Positions 10,476 through 20,610 of a stretch of 64,000 nucleotides of DNA are shown here, one piece after another. A model generated the notes under the pieces. The model was not told where the DNA came from. It worked only from the letters and a program-made list of their open reading frames with translations, and ran no database searches. Position 1 is the stretch's first letter. The number at the start of each line of letters is the position of its first letter. A program made the translations under genes and the position numbers. This stretch comes from Takakia lepidozioides (lineage: Eukaryota; Streptophyta; Takakiopsida; Takakiales; Takakiaceae), in assembly GCA_030704615.1 (NCBI GenBank), contig CM060732.1, positions 26,848,001-26,912,000 on the forward strand. Reading direction: 5' to 3'.

Positions 10476-10551
10476 AAGAGGAAGAGTAAAAAGAAGGAAA
10501 AGTTGAAGAGAGAAAATTATGAGAAAAGATTAGAAGAAATCTTGAAAAAAT

Positions 10552-11343
10552 ATGTGTAAAGGCCACACCACCACTGAATGCCACATGAAGGAGAAACACT
10601 GCACTATCTGTAAAATGGATAACCATTCTACTGAGAATTGTTACTACAACAGAAGGATAGCAGCAAGAGAACCTAGACAAGTAAGGGTGCATCAAGTGCA
10701 GCCCCAGCCAAGAAGAAACAATGATCAGGACTACTATGGTAGGCCCGGTGGTTATAACAATGGCATGGAAAGGAGAGGTAATCCAAGAGGGAATTACCAA
10801 GGAAATCCCAGAGGCAACTATCAGGGTAATTATAGGGGAAATTACCAGCCAGGGAATCAGGATTACAGAAATAATCCCAGAACAAACCAAGGGCGAGGAC
10901 CTAATGGAGAAGAACTGTGTTACTATTGTAATCAGGCAGGACATCGCAAGGCGGCTTGTCCATTCTGGATCAGACATCAAAATGAGATGAGAGCTCCTGT
11001 GAATGAGGGGCCAGTAGTGGCAGCCCACATGGTTAGGCCATGTGTTGTACCAGAAGTAAGTACAATGATAGTAACCAGAAGCAAAGCCAAATTAATACCT
11101 CCAGTGGAAGAGGAAGTGGATGATAATGAAGATGGCAGTGATGTGCCTAAAGATGATGAGGCTTGGGGAGATGAGAAAGAACTGCATAAAGAAGTGGCGG
11201 ATACCATAAGGGAAATGCAGAAGAGTACTGATATTCCTATGGCAGATTCCTCAGACTCTGAAAAGAAGAAGAAGTCAGTGAGGAAGAAGGAAAGAAGGAA
11301 GCTGCAGAAGTGCAGGGTAGGGAAGGGACTTTGGCTGAAGTGA
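10552..11343 (+). CDS. Nucleocapsid zinc-knuckle region of the gypsy element
   Basis: A frame of about 260 codons with two perfect CX2CX4HX4C knuckles: HCTICKMDNHSTENC near residue 20 and LCYYCNQAGHRKAAC near residue 122, plus the tail of a third at the very start (CKGHTTTEC). Between them lies a basic Arg/Asn/Gly-rich stretch repeating GNPRGNYQ, typical of RNA-binding nucleocapsid linkers. It is offset by one base from gag and overlaps the start of pol by 34 bases in a different frame. In an active element it would be the C-terminal part of Gag, made in the same frame or by frameshifting. Confidence 0.8.
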   Translation: MCKGHTTTECHMKEKHCTICKMDNHSTENCYYNRRIAAREPRQVRVHQVQPQPRRNNDQDYYGRPGGYNNGMERRGNPRGNYQGNPRGNYQGNYRGNYQPGNQDYRNNPRTNQGRGPNGEELCYYCNQAGHRKAACPFWIRHQNEMRAPVNEGPVVAAHMVRPCVVPEVSTMIVTRSKAKLIPPVEEEVDDNEDGSDVPKDDEAWGDEKELHKEVADTIREMQKSTDIPMADSSDSEKKKKSVRKKERRKLQKCRVGKGLWLK

Positions 11344-14300
11344 TATGCCAGTCCAAAGTGGAAATTACCATTGGACAGCTATTGGCTGTGGCACCTTATT
11401 GTAGACACAGGCTGTACCAAGCAATCAATAGGATTGTCCATGTGACAGAGAATACAGGCCTGAACAACAAGGTGACCAGTTATAATGTGAAGCCAGAAGG
11501 GCAAGAAGCGGTCATGGACTTTGATGATTCTATGCCAGTAATCCAATTGAGAATTGGAAGCACAGAGATAACTGATGTTCTGATAGATGGAGGCTCTGGA
11601 GTGAATATCATGACAGACCAATTGAGACAGAAGCTTGGTCTAAATAACATGAAACCAGCCCCATTTACAGTAACAATGGCAGATCAAAGGAGTGTTCAGC
11701 CATTGGGATTGATAAGAGGAGTTAGGATACAGATTCAAAAGATGATCTTTAAGATCACAGTAACTGTACTAAAAATGGATGAAGTCATGGAAGCTTATTC
11801 CTTATTGCTGGGTCGACCATGGCTGAAACAGGCCAGGGTATCCCATGACTGGAATTCACAGTTACTAACTGTGCAGGATGGGTTGCACAAGATACAAATC
11901 ACCACTCAGAAATCTAAAAGACTATCGGCTACAAGAAGACCAAGAGGAGTCAGAGAGTATGATTGGAAAGAAGGACTGGATGAGGAGCAGGAAGCTACTT
12001 TGTTCGCTGTACACCCAGAGTGGGAGCAGGTTGCAGAGATGCAATTGGAAGGCCTCAGTTATTTTAAAAATATCTGTTGTGGAGTAGTGACAGCAACACC
12101 AATGGAGGGGGAACCGAGCAGTTACCCACCACATTTCTATGAAGAAAAAGAGGGAGAGATGGAAATCCTAGAGGAACCAGCCACTATAAGTTTACAGGAT
12201 GAAGTAGTGACTGGTTGTACAATCACAGCTGATGAGCAAGTGAGAGAAGTAAATGTGGGAACTGAGGAGAAACCAAGCATGGTGAAGGTAGAGGCGGATT
12301 TGGAGCCAGAATTCTTTGAGGAAGCTAAGAGTCTGTTCATCAAATACAGAGATGTATTTGCTTGGAGCTATGAGGATCTGAAAGGGATACCACCTGAGAT
12401 CTGTCAACATAAAATTGAACTGGAACCAGGTTCAGTACCAATCAAACAAGCAAGATACAGAATGAATCCCAACTATGCACAGAAGGTTGGAGAAGAGATC
12501 AAAAAGTTGGCGGAGGCTAAGTTTATATACCCGATAGAGTATACGACTTGGTTGTCACCCATTGTGATAGTTCCTAAGAAGAATGGGAAACTAAGAGTTT
12601 GTGTGAACTACAAGAAGCTGAATGCTTGTACGAAGAAAGATCCTTTCCCTTTACCATTCACAGAAGCAGTATTGGACACTGTGGCAGGCCATGAGATGTA
12701 CTCATTCATGGATGGCTTCAGTGGATATAATCTAGTGCAAGTGGCAGAAGAAGACCAAGGAAAAAGAGCTTTCATCACAGACTGGGGTGCTTATGCATAC
12801 AAAGTCATGCCTTTTGGACTTTGTAATGCACCAGCAACTTTTCAGAGAGTGATAAGTGAATCCTTTCAGGAGTATCTGGATGACTTCATGCAGGTGTTCT
12901 TGGATGATTTCAGTGTGTACAGCTCTAAAAGTGAGCACTTGCATAAATTAGAGTTATGTTTGGCCAGATGTAGGATGAGAGGTCTGGGCCTGAATCCAGA
13001 GAAGTGTACTTTCTGTGTGAACTCTGGGGTGCTGTTGGGACACATTGTGTGCAAGAAGGGACTTCTTGTGGATCCCAGAAAGATAGAGGCCATTAAAGCC
13101 TCTCCACCCCCAGTAAATGCTAAGAGTCTAAGGAGATTCCTGGGACAAACCAGCTATTACGGAAGATTTGTCAGACGGTATGCACAGATAGCAGCACCAT
13201 TGAGCAAACTTCTGAAGAAAGATGCAGTGTTTGCATGGACACCTGAATGTCAACAGGCTTTTGAGGAACTTACATTGTCAGTAACAACTACACCTGTGCT
13301 GATTAATCCTCGCTGGCAGGAAATATTTCATGTTCACTGTGATGCTTCAGGAGAAGCACTGGGAGCAGTGTTAGCCCAAAATGTTACAGGAAGGATAGAT
13401 TCACCTGTGTACTATGCTAGCCGATTGATGAACAATGCTGAAAGAAATTATAGCACAACAGAAAGAGAAGCATTGGCAATGATCTATGCAGTGAAGAAAT
13501 TCAGGCATTACCTGTTGGGCAAGAAGTTTATGTTCTATGTGGATCACCAGACTCTGATATACCTGGTAAACAAACCTCTGATAAGCGGAAGAATAGCAAG
13601 ATGGTTGATAATCTTGCACGAGTTTGAGTTCGAGGTTGTTTACAAGCCTGGGAGGCTGCATCTTGTGGCGGATCACTTGTCACGGTTATCAACAGGAGAA
13701 CCAGCCATGGGAGTAGATGATCAATTACCAGATGCGAGTCTATTTGCAGTGGAGGTGCAGGGAAGTGCAGATGACTGGTTAGATTGGCAGTGGCCAATTA
13801 GATACTACCTTGCTCATGGTCAGTGCCCACCAAGTTATGGAAAGGAGCTAAGAAAGAGAATTGCTATCAAGGCTCTACCTTACACTATGGTAGGGAGCAG
13901 AATGTATAAGCTAGGACCAGATGGAGTGATGAAGCGATGCTTATACCACCATGAAGTTAATAAAGTTTTGGAGGAAGTTCATAAAGGAGTGGCAGGAGGT
14001 CATTTTGGAGAAGAGACTACCAGTAGGAAGATACTACTTGCCGGTTACTGGTGGCCTACTTTGTTCAAGGATGTACACGAGTATTGTAAAACTTGTGATG
14101 AGTATCAGAGGCTAGGACCATTGCAAAGATTTGGAAAGATGGCTTTGCATCCTACAATGCCTACTGAACCATTTCAGAAATGGGGACTGGATTTTGTTGG
14201 ACCAATAAACCCACCAGCCAAGAATACACATAACAAGTATATAATCACGGCCACTGATTATACTACGAAGTGGGTGGAAGCTACAGCTCTGAGGGACAAC

Positions 14301-14849
14301 ACAGCTAAGTCCACAGCCAGGTTCCTGTATGAGAACATACTTACAAGATTTGGCTGTCCCCTGGAATTTATCAGTGACCAAGGAAGTCACTTCATCAATG
14401 AGACTATAGAACTTTTGACTAAGGAGTTCATGATTGTGCATAAGAAGAGCACAATCTATTACCCACAAGGTAATGGACAGGCAGAGGCTACCAACAAAAT
14501 ACTATGTACTATCTTGGCTAAGATAGTCAATGTGAACAGAACAGATTGGGATACAAAGTTGTTGACAACTTTGTGGTCATACAAGACTTCATATAAAGTC
14601 ACCACTAAGTATACACCATTCCAATTAGTTTATGGTATGGAAGCTTTACTTCCAGTGGAGTTTTTGTTACCTACCATGAGAACTGAATGGGGAAGAAGAA
14701 TGGAATTGGAAGATTCAATTAAGGTCAGGAAACATGAATTATACCATGTGGAAGACGTACGAGCTGATGCAGTTGACAACATGACCGGAATTCAGAGGAA
14801 AAGGAAGGATCAGTTTGATGAAGGGAAGTTGAAGACTTTTAAAACATGA
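11310..14849 (+). CDS. pol: Pol polyprotein: protease, reverse transcriptase, RNase H, integrase
   Basis: An unbroken 1,179-codon frame. Protease: LIDGGSGVNIM, active Asp at residue 93. Reverse transcriptase from about 385 (TTWLSPIVIVPKKNGKLR, then FMDGFSGYN) with catalytic FLDD at about 530-533. RNase H begins at HCDASGEALGAVLAQ (Asp 678). Integrase has the zinc-binding HX...H...CX2C (GGHFGEETT ... CKTCDEYQR), then acidic residues Asp 961 (GLDFVGP), Asp 1023 (SDQGSHF) and Glu 1059 (GQAEATNK) with 35 residues between the last two, as in DD35E. The DGGS protease motif and the extra ORFs suggest the Tat-like group, which is an inference. The frame ends at TGA 14,847, but the same frame continues at once with the integrase C-terminus. 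Confidence 0.92.
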   Translation: MQGREGTLAEVICQSKVEITIGQLLAVAPYCRHRLYQAINRIVHVTENTGLNNKVTSYNVKPEGQEAVMDFDDSMPVIQLRIGSTEITDVLIDGGSGVNIMTDQLRQKLGLNNMKPAPFTVTMADQRSVQPLGLIRGVRIQIQKMIFKITVTVLKMDEVMEAYSLLLGRPWLKQARVSHDWNSQLLTVQDGLHKIQITTQKSKRLSATRRPRGVREYDWKEGLDEEQEATLFAVHPEWEQVAEMQLEGLSYFKNICCGVVTATPMEGEPSSYPPHFYEEKEGEMEILEEPATISLQDEVVTGCTITADEQVREVNVGTEEKPSMVKVEADLEPEFFEEAKSLFIKYRDVFAWSYEDLKGIPPEICQHKIELEPGSVPIKQARYRMNPNYAQKVGEEIKKLAEAKFIYPIEYTTWLSPIVIVPKKNGKLRVCVNYKKLNACTKKDPFPLPFTEAVLDTVAGHEMYSFMDGFSGYNLVQVAEEDQGKRAFITDWGAYAYKVMPFGLCNAPATFQRVISESFQEYLDDFMQVFLDDFSVYSSKSEHLHKLELCLARCRMRGLGLNPEKCTFCVNSGVLLGHIVCKKGLLVDPRKIEAIKASPPPVNAKSLRRFLGQTSYYGRFVRRYAQIAAPLSKLLKKDAVFAWTPECQQAFEELTLSVTTTPVLINPRWQEIFHVHCDASGEALGAVLAQNVTGRIDSPVYYASRLMNNAERNYSTTEREALAMIYAVKKFRHYLLGKKFMFYVDHQTLIYLVNKPLISGRIARWLIILHEFEFEVVYKPGRLHLVADHLSRLSTGEPAMGVDDQLPDASLFAVEVQGSADDWLDWQWPIRYYLAHGQCPPSYGKELRKRIAIKALPYTMVGSRMYKLGPDGVMKRCLYHHEVNKVLEEVHKGVAGGHFGEETTSRKILLAGYWWPTLFKDVHEYCKTCDEYQRLGPLQRFGKMALHPTMPTEPFQKWGLDFVGPINPPAKNTHNKYIITATDYTTKWVEATALRDNTAKSTARFLYENILTRFGCPLEFISDQGSHFINETIELLTKEFMIVHKKSTIYYPQGNGQAEATNKILCTILAKIVNVNRTDWDTKLLTTLWSYKTSYKVTTKYTPFQLVYGMEALLPVEFLLPTMRTEWGRRMELEDSIKVRKHELYHVEDVRADAVDNMTGIQRKRKDQFDEGKLKTFKT

Positions 14850-15191
14850 GATTTGGTTTTGTGGTTACAAAAGAAGGGAAAGATTAAAGCTTCTAAGCTT
14901 AAATTGCCATGGAAGGGACCTTATGTCATACAAAAGATGTATGATAACAACACGGCCATGTTACAAACCATTAACAAAGAGATGCTGGGGAGAGTCAATG
15001 CCAACAAGTTGAAAGGATACAGTGGTATCCATGACAAACCATTGAGGCACGATTTGCATATAGAAACACAGGAACAGTCAGGGGCTACCCCAGTAATACC
15101 AACGGAACACGAAGTACTTGTTGTAACACCAATTGTGTATGGTCTGAGCAAAGAACACAGGTGTTTGAACATCTATCACAGTCCAACATAG
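14850..15191 (+). CDS. Integrase C-terminal domain, after a TGA
   Basis: This continues the pol frame directly after the TGA at 14,847-14,849. It starts DLVLWLQKKGKIK and passes through LPWKGPYVIQKMY, the GPY/F-type module of Ty3/gypsy integrases, so the stop splits one domain. TGA would have been CGA (Arg) before one transition. The last ~40 codons run into the CACAG repeat and are probably not conserved. Confidence 0.75.
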   Translation, partial: DLVLWLQKKGKIKASKLKLPWKGPYVIQKMYDNNTAMLQTINKEMLGRVNANKLKGYSGIHDKPLRHDLHIETQEQSGATPVIPTEHEVLVVTPIVYGLSKEHRCLNIYHSPT

Positions 15192-15400
15192 GATCACACA
15201 GCCTATCACAGCCCAACACAGGGTCACACAGCCTATCACAGCCCAACACAGGGTCACACAGCCTATCACAGCTCAACACAGGGTCTCACAGCCTATCACA
15301 GCCAGCACAGTGTCACACAGTCGCACACAGCCTAACACAGTGTGACACAGCCTGTCACAGTCTAACACAGCCTACCAGAATTACACAGTCCATAAGAACA
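15176..15400. repeat. CACAG tandem repeat with 30-bp higher-order unit
   Basis: Four copies of a 30-bp unit (GGTCACACAGCCTATCACAG plus ten bases) run from 15,191 to about 15,310 and decay into irregular CACAG words to 15,400. It separates pol from the downstream ORF and matches the repeat at 7727-7847 in vocabulary. Confidence 0.85.
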
Positions 15401-15586
15401 GTGACAGGTGGACGCAGGATAACTTCAGGGAAATGGCCGGCGGAAGAAAGGACGGAAACCAGTTTAGAAATGGACACGTGGAAGTCAGGGCGCGACACAC
15501 AGCTGAGAAGGAAGTGCAAGAACAGGTGTCATCAAGAAAGAGGACAAGAGTGGCCGTCAAAGTACCTACTTAGCACGTCAATTCGG

Positions 15587-16813
15587 ATGAATGGCGGGCC
15601 CATTAATGAATACGGAAAAACGGTAACGGAACAAACGGCAAGTACAAAAAAGCAAAATTCTTGTCACATGTGTTATCCTAGTGGACAGTCCAGCAGGGAA
15701 AGTCCACTAAAGAAAATTAAATCTAAAATCCAGTCACAGCGGTTACAGCCAATCATAAGCCAGAAGCAGGATCAAGAAATTGGAGGGATTTTAAGCGCAA
15801 AAGTCGGCGTCGTTCCAAGTAACGGGCGTCTCGACGGGACAGACCATCAATGCTATAGCTTTGAAGCTATGGAGGAACTAACAGACTATACGCTCGCAAT
15901 ATTACTTACGCAGTGGCATAGGGACGGAAGAACAGAGCGTATCTTCTCTCTTAATCGTTGCTTGCAAGCCCCACAGGCTTACAAGAAATTACCCATAGCA
16001 TTTTGTAACAACCATACGTTTATGCTTTGTGCCCTGCAGGCATTTCTTCAATTGTTACAGCCAAAACCTTTCTGTGGGTCTACAATGAAGAGAGTGAGAG
16101 GAATGGAAGAAATCAGGGTGAAGAGCACCACAATCCTGCAGAAACAAACGATTGCTACTCCACAGGCGGTACAGTTACTGAAGGAGCTGCGATTAGAAGG
16201 ATTGCAAAGCAAAGATTGGACATTGCACCATAGGCAGTACATGTTACAATTCTTGCAGAACTTTGAGCCTATGACAGGAGCAACAACGGTGAAGGAAGTT
16301 GAATTAGAAGTTACTCCCCTATACCTACAGCAATTGTTTGAATTGCCATCAGGTCAGGTGCATGTGGAGGAGCACAGGGCAAGACTGCAAATAGGGGACT
16401 TATTCCAAGAAGGGAGTTTCTTTAAAACTCAGGGTTATGCTTGTACCAAGGCCGTGTACCCAGGGCTAAGGGAGGTAGGCCAGATACTGAACGTTGTGTT
16501 TGCCATGAAACAGAACCAACAGTACTTGAGCAGATCCTTCACAGAGGAAATACTCAAAGCCCTGAGAGGAGAAGAGGTAGCATGGGCGGATATAATGTAC
16601 AACGGACTGGTAGAGGAGATGAAGAGATTACAAGGCACTGCCGCAAAGTCTCCTATCATAGTGTCTGGGCTAATCATTGCACAAATTATTCTAGACTCGT
16701 GCATACTTGATGCGAGAGAAAGGAAGGAGATGAGAGTGTTTGAGACAGCAACCACTGCCATAGAAGAGCAAGGTTCTTCACAGGGTGAAGGGGGATTGGC
16801 ATCAACAGCCTAA
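15587..16813 (+). CDS. Accessory ORF downstream of pol
   Basis: An open frame of about 409 codons. It extends upstream into the CACAG repeat, so the ATG at 15,587 is only the most plausible in-frame start; ATG near 15,870 (MEELTDYTLAI) is another. From about 15,800 the protein looks globular and alpha-helical, with LTQWHRDGRTERIFSLNRCL and many Leu/Gln helices, and no membrane segment that would suggest an envelope. No known family was recognised. By position it matches the extra 3' ORF of some Tat-type gypsy elements. The reading appears to continue, with a shift and a stop, to about 17,110, where PPR sequence cuts it off. Confidence 0.5.
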   Translation: MNGGPINEYGKTVTEQTASTKKQNSCHMCYPSGQSSRESPLKKIKSKIQSQRLQPIISQKQDQEIGGILSAKVGVVPSNGRLDGTDHQCYSFEAMEELTDYTLAILLTQWHRDGRTERIFSLNRCLQAPQAYKKLPIAFCNNHTFMLCALQAFLQLLQPKPFCGSTMKRVRGMEEIRVKSTTILQKQTIATPQAVQLLKELRLEGLQSKDWTLHHRQYMLQFLQNFEPMTGATTVKEVELEVTPLYLQQLFELPSGQVHVEEHRARLQIGDLFQEGSFFKTQGYACTKAVYPGLREVGQILNVVFAMKQNQQYLSRSFTEEILKALRGEEVAWADIMYNGLVEEMKRLQGTAAKSPIIVSGLIIAQIILDSCILDARERKEMRVFETATTAIEEQGSSQGEGGLASTA

Positions 16814-17117
16814 GAGGCAGAGGAAAGGGATCACATTAGAAGCATAACCATTGGCTACGAGACAGACAGAGGAAGAAGTTACTCATACTCTTGTGCAAGA
16901 GGGGGCACAGCAGCACAGAGAAATGTGGGTACAGACAACGCAACCTGTGGAGAGAGACAGGAGGCTTCAGTATCACAGCCATCATAGCCAGATGATCGGC
17001 TTGTCACAGAGTTACCACAAATTGTCCATGCAGTTCCACCACAAATAATTGATTTGGAGAAAGAAGGGTTAGATATCCCCACTACAGAACAGGTGGTGGC
17101 AGAAATTGAAAAGGGGG
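16814..17117 (+). pseudogene. Degenerate continuation of the downstream gypsy ORF
   Basis: Past the stop at 16,811, two overlapping frames still read like protein: an acidic/Gln-rich stretch (EEEVTHTLVQEGAQQHREMW), then, shifted, LPQIVHAVPPQIIDLEKEGL. It ends abruptly at about 17,118 where the PPR array starts, with no LTR or polypurine tract, so the retroelement is truncated there. Confidence 0.45.
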
Positions 17118-19030
17118 ACCTTCATCAAAGCTGGAATTGTGCCAAATGTCAATCTGAACACTGCCCTGGCAGCTTTGGAAAAGGGGAAAGAGGTCCATGG
17201 CGTCATCTTCAGAGCTGGAATTGTATCAGATGTCATTATGAACAATACCCTAGTGAACATGTTTGCAAAATGTGGGTGCATCTAGGATGCAAAGGGAGTG
17301 TTTGACACTATGGCTGAACGAGATGTGGTGTCGTGGAGTGCGATGCTTGCAGGGTATGCACGGCAGGGATGTGGGATGGAGGCTTTGGAGAGCTATGAGC
17401 AGATGATGGGGGAAGCACATCATGTTTGTGTGCATTTGCAATGTGCGTGCAAGCCTGGCAGCCCTGGAGAAGGGCAAGAGGTGCATAGGGATATCATCAA
17501 AGCTGGAATTGTGCCAAATGTCAATCGAACACTGATGGCGACATCTTCAGAGCTGGAATTGTACCAAATGTCATTCTGAACCATACCGTGGTGGACATGT
17601 TTGCAAAATGTGGGTGCAAAGGGATCTAGGATCTAGGATGCAAAGGGAGTGTTCGACACTATGGCTGAACGAGATGTGGTGACGTGGAGTGCGATGCTTG
17701 CAAGGTATGCACGGCAGGGACGTGGGATGGATGCTTTGGAGAGCTATGAGCAAAGGATGGGGGAAACACATCATGTTTGTGTGCATTTGCAATGTGCGTG
17801 CAAGCTTGGCAGCCCTGGAGAAGGGCAAGAGGTGCATGGGGATATCATCAAAGCTGGAATTGTGCCAAATGTCAATTTGAACACTGCCCTAGCAGCTTTG
17901 GAAAAGGGGAAAGAGGTCCATGGCGACATCTTTAGAGTTGGAATTGTACCCTGGTGAACATGTTTGCAAAATGTGGGTGCATCTAGGATGCAAAGGGAGC
18001 GTTCGACACTATGGCTGAAAAGAGATGTGGTGTCGTGGAGTGCAATGCTTGCAGGGTATGCACGGCAGGGACGTGGGATGGAGGCTTTGGAGAGCTATGA
18101 GCAAATGATGGGGGAAGCACATCATGTTTGTGTGCATTCGCAATGCTTGTGCAAGCCTGACAGCCGACCTGGAGAAGGGCAAGAGGTGCATGGGGATATC
18201 ATCAAAGCTGGAATTGTGCCAAATGTCAATTTGAACACTGCCTTGGCAGCTTAGGGGAAAGAGGTGCATGGCGACATCTTCAGAGTTATTATTGTACTAG
18301 ATGTCATTATGAACAAAACCCTGGTGAACATGTTTGCAAAATGTGGGTGCATCTAGGATGCAAAGGGAGTGTTCGACACTATGGCTGAATGACATGTGGT
18401 GTCGTGGAGTGCGATGCTCGCATGGTATGCACGGCAGGGACGTGGGATGGAGGCTTTGGAGAGCTATGAGCAAATGATGGGGGAAGCACATCATGTTTGT
18501 GTGCATTTGCAATGCTTGTGCAAGCCTGGCAGGCGGCCTGGAGAAGGGCAAAGAGGTGCATGGGGATATCATCAAAGCTGGAATGTACCAAATGTGAATC
18601 TGAACACTGCCCTGGCAGCTCTGGAAAAGGGGAAAGAGGTCCATGGCGACATCTTCAGAGCTGGAATTGTACCAAATGTCAGTCTGAACCATACCCTGGT
18701 GGACATGTATGCAAAATGAAGGGCAAGAGGTGCATGGGGATATCATCAAAGCTGGAATTGTGCCAAATGTCAATCTAAACACTGCCCTGGCAGCTTAGGG
18801 GAAAGAGGTCCATGGTGACATCTTCAGAGTTGGAATTGTACCAGATGTCATCCTGAACAAAACCCTGGTGAACATGTTTGCAAAATGTGGGTGCATCTAG
18901 GATGCAAAGGGAGTGTTCGATACTATGGCTGAACGAGATGTGGTGTCGTGGAGTGCGATGCTTGCATGGTATGCACGGCAGGGACGTGGGATGGAGGCTT
19001 TGGAGAGCTATGAGCAAATGATGGGGGAAG
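17118..19030 (+). pseudogene. Tandem array of degenerate PPR triplets (five units)
   Basis: The PPR core GTT(C/T)GA(C/T)ACTATGGCTGAA recurs at 17,300, 17,651, 18,001, 18,371 and 18,915, a step of 350-370 bp with one longer gap. Each unit reads, with breaks, as KAGIVPNV.LNTALAAL, GKEVHGDIF.AGIVP, KCGCI.DAKGVFDTMAERDVVSWSAMLAGYARQGRGMEALESYEQMMGEA. That is the P-L-S order of plant organelle PPR proteins, which bind organellar RNA for editing or splicing. Stops recur (for example CI-TAG-DA in several units) and frames change between units, so no functional protein is encoded. It is a locally duplicated relic of one PPR gene. Confidence 0.8.
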
Positions 19031-19330
19031 GGGGGGCACCTTCTTCAATAGCACAATGGCTACGAGTGGGTAGATGGTCAACTGGAAATAGCAATGGCAG
19101 CAACGCAATTGATAGAACAAGGCCCACTGCTAATGAAGGTACCTTCTTCAACATATTTCACCCTGAATTCCCCTGCTATCAGAGTTGTCCCTAAGTACCC
19201 AAAAACAGGTAACAGATATGAGAAGAAGCTGTGGGATGAATACTTTTCTGACCGCAGTAACGGGTGGGACAACCGAGGCAAAAAGGTGAATGCCTGTCAG
19301 ATTACAGAGTGTAGCAGATGCAATTGACCA
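19031..19330 (+). pseudogene. OSB-type (organellar ssDNA-binding) gene fragment
   Basis: After an intron-like stretch ending in CAG near 19,210, the sequence reads KKLWDEYFSDRSNGWDNRGKK, a good match to the first half of the PDF motif of plant OSB proteins (L-W-x-x-[FY]-F-x-D/N-P-x-x-W-W-D-N-R). OSB proteins bind single-stranded DNA in mitochondria and plastids. The rest of the motif is missing. The fragment follows PPR sequence directly, and the same pairing occurs at 20,262-20,610. Confidence 0.55.
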
Positions 19331-19336
19331 TAGGAA

Positions 19337-19634
19337 CTAGTGTGATAAGTTGAGTTGGGTGCAATTGCACTCTCCCTTTCCTCTCTGCTTCTGTTTGCTA
19401 TTCAAAGGTAGGATTCCTGCCCTTAGTTTAAATTTCAGTCTGGTGCCGAGAGTGGGTAGACCCTTGAGGTCATCCATGATGTCCTCCCCCATGTCACAGA
19501 CTGGAAACAAGTCCAGGGAAGTTTTCTGCCTAACTTCATTTTCATCAGACAATTTTCTGGAAACGGACATGGCTTTGGACACTACAGCCTCTAAGTCAGT
19601 AGGGTTGGGGCATTTGCTAGAACAATTCTAAAAG
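19337..19634 (-). pseudogene. Unassigned minus-strand reading frame, possibly retroelement-derived
   Basis: An 81-codon minus frame (19,582-19,337) with a Lys/Asp/Glu-rich, protein-like composition (SRKLSDENEVRQKTSLDLF) that stays open upstream to about 19,630. It interrupts the PPR/OSB series. It may be a retroelement piece, but no domain was recognised. Confidence 0.3.
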
Positions 19635-20261
19635 GTGTTTGTCAGATTACCAGATGTCATTCTGAACACTGCCCCTGCCCTGGTGGACATGTATGCCAAA
19701 TGTGGGTGCATCGAGGATGCCAAGGGAGTGTTCAACACTATGGCTGAACGAGATGTGGTGTCGTGGAGTGCGATGCTTGCGGGGTATGCACAGCAGGGGT
19801 GCGGGATGGAGGCTCCAACCTATGAGCAAATGATGGGGGAAGGGGTGAAGCCCGCCGACATAAGGTTTGTGTGTGTTTGCAGTGTGTCTGGCAGCCCTGG
19901 AAAAGGGCAAAGAGATCCCTAGTGACATGATCAAATCTGCAATTGTTCCAGATGTCATCCTAAACACTGCTCTAGTGGCCATGTATGCCAAATATGGTAG
20001 CATTGGGGATGCCAAGGGAGTGTTCAACACTATGGCTGAATGAGATGTGGTGTTGTGGAATGTGATGTTTGCAGGGTGTGCAGAGCAGGGGCGCTGTATG
20101 GGGCTTTGGAGACCTGAAAGCAAATGATGGGGGAAGGGGTGAAGTTCGACCACATCATGTTTGTGTGCGTTTGCAGTGCATGTGCAAGCCTGGCAGCCCT
20201 GGAAAAGGGCATCGGAGGTGCATGGTTGCATCACCAAAGCTGGAAATGTACCAGATGGATC
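19635..20261 (+). pseudogene. Two further degenerate PPR units
   Basis: PPR cores at 19,730 and 20,022 (spacing 292). The first unit is the best preserved in the window: DVILNT..ALVDMYAKCGCIEDAKGVFNTMAERDVVSWSAMLAGYAQQG, so it shows what the other units looked like. The second has an in-frame TGA right after the MAE of its core and other changes. Confidence 0.8.
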
Positions 20262-20610
20262 AATAACTACAAGAAACCTGCATGGGTAGATGGTGACTGG
20301 TCAACTAGAAGCCGTAGTAGCAGCGGCACAATGATAAACTCAGGCACTGGTAATGAAAGCACCTTCTTCAACACATTTCACCCTGTTTTTCCCTCTTATC
20401 AGAATCGGCCCTAAATTTTCATGTTGAATTCTGCAAGTGAGCTGGTTGAGTGAACCTTTGATAGTTTGGAGCGACTTTGACATGGTACTGCCAATGTGAC
20501 AACAGGGAAGTATCCAAAAACAGATAACAACTGAGACGAGAAGTTGTGGAATGAATACTTTTCTGACCCCAGTCAATGGTGGGACAACCGAGGTAAAAAC
20601 TTCATGAACT
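20262..20610 (+). pseudogene. Second OSB-type fragment
   Basis: Homologous to 19,031-19,330, including the non-coding part (shared GGGTAGATGG, TTCTTCAACA and CAAAAACAG words). The coding part reads LWNEYFSDPSQWWDNRGK, a cleaner OSB PDF-motif half than the first copy, followed by GTAAAA, a possible splice donor. No upstream OB-fold was recognised. Confidence 0.6.

Noticed and set aside
10408-11028. 206-codon minus-strand frame opposite the nucleocapsid
   Set aside because: It is the complementary-frame shadow of the knuckle-containing frame, which has clear motifs.
15161-15586. N-terminal extension of the downstream gypsy ORF
   Set aside because: It translates the CACAG tandem repeat (Ser/Gln/Pro/Asn periodic peptide) and is most likely not part of the protein.
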